DNA from: Bolinopsis microptera
Taxonomy: Eukaryota > Ctenophora > Tentaculata > Lobata > Bolinopsidae
Assembly: GCF_026151205.1 (NCBI RefSeq)
Contig: NC_087079.1
Location: 5,227,230 to 5,291,229 of the forward strand
Direction of reading: 5' to 3'
Length of the DNA stretch: 64,000 bases
The notes beneath the pieces were generated by a model. The model was not told the DNA's origin. It did no database searches and saw nothing but the letters and a program-made list of their open reading frames with translations. A program made the position numbers and the translations under genes. This document shows positions 21,501-33,500 of the stretch, piece after piece. Each line of letters opens with the position of its first letter. Position 1 is the stretch's first letter.

Positions 21501-24500
21501 TGAATTCCTGAACATCTTGTTTAGCTCGTTTAACCCTTCATTGGAAGTTATATTTAAAGTTAAACATACCTATGTTTAACGATTACATGAGCTTGGATTG
21601 GGTTTAGACAACGTTCCTTAAGCGTTTGCAAATACTGTGTCATCCTTCTACACATCGACATAGAGACAGAGAGATGAGAAAAATAATCAGAAAATTTGCT
21701 TTTTTAGATTGCAAGACTTTAATTCTACCATGATTTAATAGTATGATAGTTGGGTGATATTAACGTACTATACACATGTATCAGCGTGTTTAAAAATGTA
21801 TGGCCTGTTTCTCACTTAATACTTTCTATTTCCAGCCAAAGAGGAGTTCGAAGCCCACATAGGGTATTTAAAAATGCTGGATAATATAACATCCCCCTCT
21901 CTCAAGATCATACAAGCTATCCTTGACATGGTGAGCATTGATAATCGTCCTGAAATCTGTGTTTTCCAATCCAAGCACAACTCTGACATTTCTTAAATAT
22001 CTTAGGTTATATCCACTCTGCTCTGAACTATTGAACGAAAGCAAGGAGTATGTGTCTTACTTAAAGTATTTATATTGAAATTTTAGTCTCACCTACAACC
22101 CCCTGACTAGGTCGTGGAAGGACAACATAAAGCAGAGTTTATTGTAATCCAGAACTTGGAGCTGCTAAAAGTGTTTCTCAAGTGGTCCTTCACCATGCCT
22201 GGGGATTCTGAGAACGAGTTCTTATCATATCTTCTAGATAAGATCCTGGATATAATCACTGCCAACATGCTATCAGTCATGAGGTAAGAACCTAACAATA
22301 TGGTTATATCTGTATTCTATCCGTGAAACTGATAATTTGGATCCCATTTGGATAACTGGTAATGAAAAACGCCACACGACGTGTTCAGCTTTAGGCTAGG
22401 AAGAATGTCCTAGAATAAATAATGTGAAAAACCGTGAGAAGATCGCGCAGAAAGTGGAATTTCTGCAATTGTTTCAATATTATTTCAATACAAGTACTAA
22501 AGAACTAAGCATGATTTAACACTGAGATGGTTACAGGTGCAGCAGTGGCGGGATAATAACAGTTATAACAAGTTTCCTGTCCTCCCCCACACGACCCCTC
22601 ACCTCACATCTTGTCGAGCAGCTCCTGGCTATAGTGGAGAAAATAGGAGGGTACGTCACATTTGTGTCTCTTTTAAAGAGACGTGTCATTTGTACAATGT
22701 ACAATGTACAATGTACATGTTTCTCTTGTTGTCAGTTATTATATCTTTATATTCACTATTATCTTGTGTGTATATTTGAACTGCTATACTATAATGGTCT
22801 GGCAACCATCTAATGTTCGCATGTTTGTTATCTGAAGTTTCACCCAGCTTTTGTCGCTCTACCATGAGAATAGCCATATGGAAAATAATTTCCCTCCCCA
22901 CAATTGGTACTTTGCAGGTATTCTATATCTGCGATCGAGGTCCGACAATTCATCCTCCTATTTCAAGTAGATTATCAGATTGTGAGTATTAAATATTTAA
23001 AACGTATCTTACATTTTTCTAGCCTTTATTTCCGAATTGAAACACTTCACATGACTACATTTTTCCAGCCTCTATTTTCCGAACTAATAAGCCTAATAAA
23101 GAGGTCCGGTCATTTCATCATTAATTACGGCAGTGTAAGAAACGACCGAGGTACACAGAACATGTAAAATCCGGATTGGAATATTATTTATAAGTCGCAT
23201 AGTTGAAATGTTCTCTTGGGTAAATTTCTATTGATCCCGTTTGATGCGACAAGAAAAAGGCTCTTATCAGGAAAGGAATTATTCAACGTTTCAATGTGAC
23301 AACATCGTATTCATGATCTCAATAAATGTATTTAATTGTAGTTGTGAAAATAGTTTAAAAACTTCTTTAAAAAAAACCATTTTCACAACTACAATTAAAT
23401 ACATTTATTGAGATCATGAATACGATGTTGTCACATTGAAACGTTGAATAATTCCTTTCCTGATCATAAGAGCCTTTTCCTTGTCGCATCAAACGGGATC
23501 AATAGAAATTTACACAGAACACTTACTTACTTAAAATTTGATCATGACGGGAGTATTGTTAATTTCAGCCGAATTTCACGGAAAGGTTACAAGTTTCTCT
23601 TGAAAGGATGGCGAAAGGAAAAGGGGCTGAGGGTCCTAACCACTTCTTCGATCTACAGCACCAAACTGCCGTAAGTATTGTTACCACACTGGACTGGGAG
23701 ACTCGCCCGATCAAAAGGAGTGCCCGGTGAGATTTACTAACTATTTTAGAGAGGCAACTTGGTCGTTTAGCTCCGGACAGTCTATGCAACGTCTATGCAA
23801 CGTCCATGCAACAACAAAAGAACCGTCTATGCAACGTCTATGCAACGTCCCTGCACAATGAACACTCTATGCACACTCCCTGCACGGTCAGTCTATGCAA
23901 CGTCTATGCAACGTCTATGCAACGTCTATGCAACGTCCCTGCACAGTACCATATGAACACCGGCTACTAGCCGGCTACTAGCCGGCTAGTAGCCACTTTT
24001 GTAATAACAGCTCCTCAACTTCACATTACCAACCGGCTACTAACCGGCACTTGAAAAGTGGTCACTAGCCGGCTACTAACCGGCTACTAGCCGGCTAGTG
24101 ACCACAAAGTGGCTACTAACCGGCTACTAAGCGGTCACTAGCCGGCTAGTAGCCGGTTTAGAACCGGCTACTAATAGGTCTGCTTTAGAGCCGGCTAGTG
24201 ACCGGTTAGTAGCCGGTTAGTAGCCACTTGGTGGTTACTAGCCGGTTAGTAGCCGGTTAGTAGCCGGCTAGTGACCGCTTTTCAAGTGCCGGCTAGTAGC
24301 CGGTTGTTAATGTGAAGTTGAGGAGCTGTTATTACAAAAGTGGCTACTAGCCGGCTAGTAGCCGGCTAGTAGCCGGTGTTCATATGGTACTGTGCAGGGA
24401 CGTTGCATAGACGTTGCATAGACGTTGCCAACAGGGGACGCTTTTTCAGCAGGGGGGGGGGGCGCCAACAGGCAACGTTGCACCACTAAACCAGTGTAGT

Positions 24501-27500
24501 TGTCATGGTAACTAGTGTAGTTGTCATGGTAACCAATCTAATTGTCACGGTAACCAGGGTAGTTATCATATAAACACTGCTTTTCTGCAGGGTATAACTG
24601 TTCCAGAGATAAAAGTGTGGCCGCACGGTAAGAATTGTTACACGTTTGTGTGCTGGTTTAAACTAGACCTGAAGAGTGCCGGACGTCGTCCCATGTCCCC
24701 CGACACAACCCTCTGTGAAGAGAGATATACCTTATACAGGTTAGAGAACTGGTGTACATGTATCAGATTAAGAAACTTTGACGAAAGTTTGGGCATTTTC
24801 GAAATACATTTTGTACATATTGGAAATATTATAATTAAGGTTATTTCATGATTGAAAATATATTGTTTTCATGACACAAATAACTTTATTAAGACATGTG
24901 TTTTCAGTTTTTACAATGCTAACGGCTACGGGTTCGAAGGATTCTTCCGACCGGACGGAACACTACACATAGCAGTTTGTAACCGAAAAGAATTCACAAC
25001 AACTTCTGTTGATCACAACTTTCTAGACAACAAATGGGTAAGCAAGAGATTCTGAACCAGTTTCTGAGTTCTTAGAATCGTTTGATTGGAATCAGTTTCA
25101 GATGTGAACCCTGGCTTGGTGCTTGGTGGGTTTTACTATAATAGTAGGACGACTCCGAAAGCCGATTCCAACAAAATTACAAATTTCGGCTGAATCAGTT
25201 ATTATTAGAACCATGCAACTATGAGAAACCCCATTGATATGTCATATGGTAATACCATTCTCACTAACACATATTTATACATATTATAAACAAATAAAGA
25301 CTCCAACAATACTACTATAACTAGTGTATAGTTCTACCATATGTATAATATAATTTCAGCATTTCCTTGGTATTTCTCACCGTAGCCCCCCGCCAGTACC
25401 CACCAAATTCCCGGTACAACCTCGTACTGATCCCACTTTCTCTGCCAGCCCTCACGTGATGCCCTTATATGGGCATCATCTCACGTGATGCCCTTATATG
25501 GGCATCATCTCACGTGACCTATGGATCTCGGTAATCAGCGGGGAGGTGACCCATATTGACGCTACAATAAGCGAGACTTTTCGTTTAGTAGTCAGATTAA
25601 TCCGAATTACGCATAGTTCTGGAGTTGCATGTTGATTTAAACTGATTTTATCGAGTTTATTTTTTGGAATCGACTCCAGAAAAAAACTTCGATGAAATCA
25701 ATTTAAGCACTCAATGAGATCAGTAAAGGCATAATATTTGTTTAACTGTGTGCCCTCTACGTTTTTATGGGAGAAAATATGCGTCACCTCTCCATGAAAA
25801 CCGTTATTCATTTAACCATGATCATGCCCAACATATCGGACTCAGTAATTCTTATCACGCCCCTTTTCAATGTAGATTTTAGGAGCATCCCTACATCTTT
25901 AGGAAACTACGCTTGGTAAGTTGTCATGGTAACCAGTGCCACAGGGTGCCCAAATTATGTACTTCTTACAGCCATGTTTCTTCTCACCAAGTCCTTAATT
26001 CTTTATCTTATTGGAGCTCGATGCTTTATCTGTTGAGTGGATTGTTCTACTATAGATGCTCATAAACTTTCAAGGGTTTATGAAATTATCGACAGCTTTA
26101 TTAATATTATCGGTATTAGGACGGTTAAAAATCATGCTGCTTCACATTTCACTTCATCCAATGCAATGTAACGATCCAAATCATCCCCGATTCACATACA
26201 GCAGCCTCTATGATTGTATCCTTGTAATCAGGATGATAATCGTGTATTCTACATCTTTACACTGTTCAGAAGATAAGAGAAGTGTTGTACAGTGTACTCC
26301 GTGTACATTGTACAATGTACATTGTACACGGAGTTGTACTGTACTTCTTGAGGATTAACTTTGGGAGACTCTAAAACCAATTCTACCCCTTAATTATTAG
26401 CTCCTTTATTTTTGCATGATGCATAATTTCAATGGGAAATGATTATACTTTTATCTAAATTTCATTCAACTTATTTCAAGTTAAACCCAACTTTTCAGCA
26501 CTTTCTGGGCATCTCCCACCGCGGGTCTCCCCTCCTGGGAATGGGTGAAGTGTGTGTCAGGATAGACAAGAAACTTACCAACAAACTCCAACTAGCTTCC
26601 ATTAACTGTAATCAGGTAAAACTACCACAGGGATATTTTAAACAATTATATCGATATATGATAATTATTAATATATTATTATATATATATATTTATAAAT
26701 AAACTACATGTAAATAATAAATATACATGTAGTATATTTATAAATATATAGCTTAGTAATGTTATTGGGATAATATTATAATAGCTATAATAGAATAATT
26801 TCCGACATGTTCTGATTCTAACCCACTTTAAATATATTCCTGGAGGGGGATTTGTTTGAAAACATATAATATAAGATATACGAAAAGTTTGTTTTAGCAG
26901 GAGCTTTCAAAATACACGTGTAAATCGTCTTATATATTCCATTTGTCAGAGGAAGGGTTTTTTAATTTTCTACGAAAGTGGAAGGTAGGCCCCCGCCTAA
27001 CTGCCGGACTTAAGTTCATCTTATCAAGGGGTAAAACATTGTCATACAGCGCCGGGCCCATCATATTGATTAATGGGTCGTTGAAGGGGGTGCATGCGAA
27101 AGGGGTGAATGCTGCATGTGGAGCCGTACTTGATATGAGTCATGTCTTCACTCATCAATATCAGATTCGAATTGGTGATAAGAGCCACTAAATAGGGCCC
27201 TAAATAACGGTTGATTTCTTGAGAAGCCCCGGAGATAATTGTAAAATAATGATGTGGAGATAAAGCTTGTAATTTAAATTGTATTATACTAACATAGTCA
27301 GATCGAGGCCAGGTTTTAAGATTTGATTACTGCCGAGATAACCGGAAGCGGACTAGTTAACGACCGGATCGGAGTTGTTGATATGGAGTACAATGTTATC
27401 ACGACATGTGGTGAACAATGCGCGCTCATTATTGCACGTGTGTCCTGAGGACGTGATATTATAAAACAACTGTTATTATTAAATTGTCTTGATGAACAGC

Positions 27501-30500
27501 GCTTCGTAAAAACCTCGTACATAATGAACAGTGAACGTTATATATCAACAGTAAACAGTTAGGTAGGTTATGGGAAGTTAAGTAGGTCATGGGCCCCAAT
27601 TCGCGTCGCACATACTGGGGTATTATTTGTGAAGCAGAAGGAAAGTCGGATGAAAATACAGAGATTTGGGATGAAACTAGACAAAGTTGGGGTCTAATTA
27701 TCGCAAAATTAGGCCCCCGACTGAGAGCCGGTCAACAACCGCCCAGTCTAACTGATAACCAATTTTATTTTTTCTTGGTTCTCTATGGCGGTAAATTTTT
27801 TGATCATAATTTCTTGCTTAATTGTTGAATAATTTTTTAGATCGGCTCCTTTACACTTGATTAAAACGTTCAATTTTATGGTGGCCCAGTTCAACTACCT
27901 TTTACGTCATATTCATGAATTTAAATATTTCTTTTTCCTTTTAGACGGATCACGTGTTCACCGTATGGTACTGCCTTGGAGCCACCTTGAATTTTATAAA
28001 TCTGATCCTAACGTGGCCATATGATGGCTTGTTTTAATGGAAGAGGAGTTTGTCAGGTAGAAAAAACCTTAACCTTTTTGCTTCTCCAAGAACAATTCCA
28101 ACTACACATGTTTTTGGTCATATATTTTGTGACCAAACTAATATGAATCCTATCTGCACAAAATTATATGTTGTCTGCACACTAAACTTCTTTCAACTTT
28201 TCAAGGCATGGTTTGTTATTTACTCATTGGATGCTTTTACTTTATGAAGATTTTACGTACACTAAATGAAAAATCGCTGATAAACTGTAAAAACTTATTA
28301 AAATTAAAATACAGTATAAAACAATTATAATGTACCGTCGTTTCGGTGAACTGAAATTAAAAACATGTAAGTTCAACACAGCAATAGATTGGAAAGAGTT
28401 TATTAACTAACTTTTCTAATCTGAGGGTTTAAAATAAATTATTAAAGTTAAGTTAATAACACTCGTTCATCAACTTTAGGAGAGACCTCAAGATTAAAAG
28501 CATGCTGCATCTAAAGATCGAAACTGCAATTATATCTGAACAACGTGATTTAAACGGACAACCGCTAGTTTTATTAAGTACAATTCAAGTCATCACATCG
28601 ATATCAAATGCTGTAGAACTAAAACTTAAACTGTTCTTTCACTTGATATATAATATCATGTAAAACATGCATAAAGCTGAACTAGAGATCTGAACCTGGG
28701 GAGGTGAACCATGATTTGTTCTGACAAGTGACAGTGATCGACAAGCCAGCTTGTGACCAATCAAAAGCCATGATCACCATCACGTGACAAAGCAAATACA
28801 GTTCACCTGCCCACCCAGAATCCAGATCTTGTGGGTATCTACAATAACGTAAAAATACTTTTACTGCTGTTACTGCAGTTCTCGTAGCGTTAAAATACTT
28901 TAACTATTGATGACGGTAACCATGGTTACACATCATCTACTGTTCGAGAGTTTATCTGGGAGGTTATGCGGAGGATCCGGAGCCAGCCATATCCAACACA
29001 GCCGTGGAGACCATGGTAACACCATTCACGATGAGAAGGAGGGTGAGGCCGACTTTGTAGCCGCTCTTATTAAGGTATCGGGTGAAGTAAAGACCAATAG
29101 GGGAGGCCATTATAGCCACCACTGCACACACAAGGTACAGCCAGATGTCCTCCATGACAAACCAAGTGGTACTACCGTACTCCTCTGGGGGTGGGTTAGC
29201 CAGATAAGTGATAATTCTGACGCATGTGTTTACTGCAGCGATGACCGCTCCGTTTGCTTTTACCTCTACTGGAGGAAACTCGTATACGAAGAAGAATATT
29301 ATAAGGGGTGGACTTCTCACACCAATGAGTCCGGCGAGGAACCCGCTGAATAGACCAGCTACACACATCCAGATTATCTTCGGCCTGATTGGCCAGAAGG
29401 TCTGACTTATATCCTTAATTACCATCTTCATCTTGGTCTTGTTGTCTGTGGACTCCTTCTTTCCTGCCATCTTGCCGTTTTCCAGTAATCCGTCGTGTTC
29501 AGCATGGTTTCCGTTGGTGAGGGGCATGACAACGAGGTCAGTGTTGTGTTTTTCAAGGACGAGCCTCTGCTTCTCACTCCTGTCCCACTCCTTCGGGTTA
29601 TCTTCTCTCATAATGTCGTTTCGTCTTCTGGAGTCCTTCATCGTGAGTTGTCCTGAATTCCTCTATCTGATTCTTGCTGACTTTAGGTTTACTCTTGCTC
29701 ACTGTTTTGTAGCCCAGGTCTTTCATCTCGGAGAAGCATGCAGATTCGATCAGTTTAACGTCCTCGTCAGTTAGTTTACCGGTAGCCTTCCATCCTTCTG
29801 TCTGCTTGGTCTTTGTCTTTTTCTCGGGGGCCCCTCCAGACAGGAACTCATCCAGTTGATCCATCTGTTTACCCTTGTCTCCGACCACAGACTCGTAGTT
29901 AACCCTGTAGACACTGCCCTCTGGAAGTTCAGCTGCGGTTCTCTGCAGTTTAGCCCAGTTCTCTGCTTCAACGTAGACGTGGGAGTTGGCGTTGCTGGTG
30001 CTCTGGATCACGTCTCTGGGGTCTCGGTAAAGGTACACGAACTTGATTCTGCTTCCGAACTGTTTCTTTAGTTCCTCGTGGTATTCACCGGTTGTTTCCG
30101 ATTTGCAAAGCCAGGTGTTGCAGTTGTGAGCCTCTGTGTAGGTGTCCATTACAGCCTCAAACACAGCCGCTAGGGTGCGCTTCTCTCCGCACATCTTCAG
30201 GATGGAGTTGGACTCGAAGGAGAGTGGGTTTTTGCTCGAATCCAACCATGGAAGCGGGTTACTTTCGATGAACTCACACACTGAGTTTATCAGGGTTCTG
30301 AAGTTCTCCTCAGCAGTAAGGTCTCCGAAACTCTCCAGGATGGGAGCGAAGTGTTGGAAGATACCTGCTGCAGGTGGAGAAGCTATCTGTGGGTTCCTGT
30401 CGCTGATCAGCCCATGAAGCCAGTCACTGTCCTCCTTCTGGGATCCTACCACGAAGAACACGTCACTCTTTGCAGTTCCGTTAGTCCCTTCTTCCAGACC

Positions 30501-33500
30501 AACCTCTACCATCTCATATTTGCTTTGTTGTTTAGCAGCCCTCCAACCCCTCCATAAGTTAAATGCCTGCCATGCAGCTACCGCTATCGTTACAACTCCT
30601 ACGATTATCTTTAGGACTTCCGAAGGGGTGTAAGCTTGTAGGATTTGTCCGAGAGGAGCTCCAACCAGTTGCATTGGCACCATGGTCAGGATTAGATCCC
30701 ATCTAAAGTTCTTCCGGAGGTTCACGTTCCAGAGGACTATTGGTTGGATGACGGTCATGCCTATGGTCTGGATGAATACCGCATACTTTAGTCCAGGTAG
30801 TGCGCAACACTCTGTTAGTCCTGCTAGTGCACCGATCTGGTATACGAACAGGTAGCAGATGGCCATGCCGAAGCCCATGGCACTGAAGGCCACATTTCCG
30901 AAGAAAGTTGCCGCGGCAAAGTGTGCGATCACAGGAATGTTAAGCATCTTCCTAAGATAATGTTGGGTTAGTAAAATGTATGTCGATCATCGGGAAGATG
31001 TCTAAATGTAACATTTGGAAAATATTAAGATATATTTCGGTTTTAACAGTTTTACTATTTAGTAAAATGTCAAGCAATGGAGAACAGAACTAGACTAATA
31101 GAATGATAAATTATAGAAAATTCTACTGCAACTAAAATCAGGTCATAAACAAATATCGGGTCAGGTAGAAATGTTGTGCTGAGTTTCAGAATTACAATGG
31201 AACTTTGTTGGCCGGGTCACTTTATGCTTTAAATCCAAACTAATCGAAATTTAGGAATTTTTCATCAAATTAGATGACCTAGGAATTAGATTTTCGGTAT
31301 GTAAATGCAAGTAAGCTGGTCCGGCTAGTATAAATTTCAGATTGTGAGGGTCCAAAAATCAGCGTTTCACCTCTGCAGAAAATGCGAGTAGAATGAATGA
31401 ACTGGAGAATTAACGAATTATGCATCAATTACGTACCTGATTAATAAATTGTCTTGATGAGTATGTATTGGATTTCCGAGAATTGGATTTGGAAATGTGA
31501 ACCCTAATTCGATCAGTACCAGTAAAGTGCAACAAGGAGTTAAAACCGCAAAAAATAAACAATGCCGAAACAAAAGCTCTCGCAAACATCACTCTAAAGT
31601 CACGATTACGTAATCACTACGATAAAACAATAGCAACACACATTAACTACCTAACAGAAGCAGATAATTACTTAATAGCTAAACGTAATGCTCCTTACCG
31701 CCAAGTTAAGACCATTATGACGGCTAATTAGTAATTAAAGGGACTTTAATATAACACGTCATGCGGGGGGTGGGAATTACAAGTTCACGCACGTGGGGAG
31801 TTAGTTCACGTGTGGGCTTGCAGTCGGTTGCAGTACACGTTTTGCCCACACCCCCAATGAGTTATACTAGCTGCTGGAGAGAGAGAGAGAATACAATGTA
31901 CATCATGATGGATGATGGTGCACGGGGTTTCATGCGGGTCAGCATTAGCTCCGGCACTTTCTAGGTAGTGACACGCTGCACTGTCAAGTAGATTTATCTA
32001 GATTGTATCTACCTTACTGCCTTGTTCTGACTTGGGCGGGAGGGGGAGTTGGGGGCAACAGGAACTCAGTCCCTTTCGGTCTGCTTCAGTTTCGCTCTTA
32101 ACTATCTAATATCTTGAGTGTTGGTTTGGTTTGAATTGTCGAACAAACTTAGGTTCAGGACCTTCCCCCGTGGACGTATATAGGCAAGGTGCTAGAATAT
32201 GGGACACTATCGGCTACCGTTCTAACTTTAAATAAGCCATATAGTGAACACTGCCTCACCCTCTTGGTATTATTGGAGAAGTCAGGGGGTCAGTTCCTAG
32301 CATCGTGGTATACTTTCCTAATTCTTTTGTATATATACATCAAGAGGAGGCTATAAATGGTCACTGGTAAATTTGTGGTGGACTGGGGATATTATAAGCA
32401 ATTCATCTCATTACTTTGCAGAGTTTTGCAGGTCTTTAGTCTAGATTTTCACTGGCGAATGATTCGAATTGAGGCCGAGAAAATGATTTAAGTTTTAAGT
32501 TTCAAGGAACTAAGGTCAAGGAGGCTTCGTTGTATGAGTGTTTTTATAGCTTATATTGTTATTAGAATGGGATTTAAGCAAACATTTAGTAAGCAAGTGA
32601 CCGGATTTGAAATAAAACTTTGTGATAAAAATGGGATAAAAAACCTCGCAGGAAAAAATTGGAGCACTGAATAATGAACCAAAATAAATGATCGAAGCAC
32701 AAAGATGTTTTCTTTATATAACTGATACAAGTTATATCACGACCGACCGATCAGGATGTGTTGGGGGTGCCAAGCCGGATATTTCTGGAAGCATTCCCAC
32801 AAATCTGAATAACAAAATCACGCAGAAAATCCATTTTATAAAAATTTCTGCGACCAAGATCTGCATAATCTCATCCGCTTCACAGAAATTAAGTTCCCGG
32901 TAAGAGGAAATTTAAACATGATCCCCGGCATCGCGATTTCAATTTGGAATTCACTCAAGATTCGTTCTGAAAATTCGATCGATAATTTCGTCATCAAAAT
33001 AAACTTAAACTAAACTTATTTTAAGTTTAACAGGTTGTATTTTCGATGCGTGTTATACACGTCATAAACCTGGCTCCTATCAATATCGTGATCAATAAAC
33101 CTAGTGATTTTAAAATTAGTTTAAATTCGCTGATCAGCTCGCTACCTAAAATTTCTGAAATGCTGGTGAAATGCTGGAATTGTAAGAACATCCTGATCGT
33201 GATTTAATTTATTTTCTTTACATTTCCTTATTTATGTGAACGGAGTCCTCGTGCTCTCCTTCCTACCGTATGCAGCCGCAAATTAAAGCCCTCTTCCTTT
33301 CGCCTTTGACCATTCTTGCTAATGCAAATACGGTCTAGGAAGAATTGAAGCCTTTAATTGAACTGAAAGAGCACTATCTGGCAGAAATAAACGAGGAAAA
33401 ATGGAAAACCTTTAAATTAAAAAAGCTGCCCGTTAAAAACAAAGAAAAAGACAATACGATAAGATAACAGAAACCTGTACGTGCTATTCTAAAGAAGCGA

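Noticed and set aside
28907..30557. Open frames of 65-148 residues on the + strand opposite the TauE-sulfotransferase gene
   Set aside because: They are complements of a well-supported coding sequence and lack family signatures.
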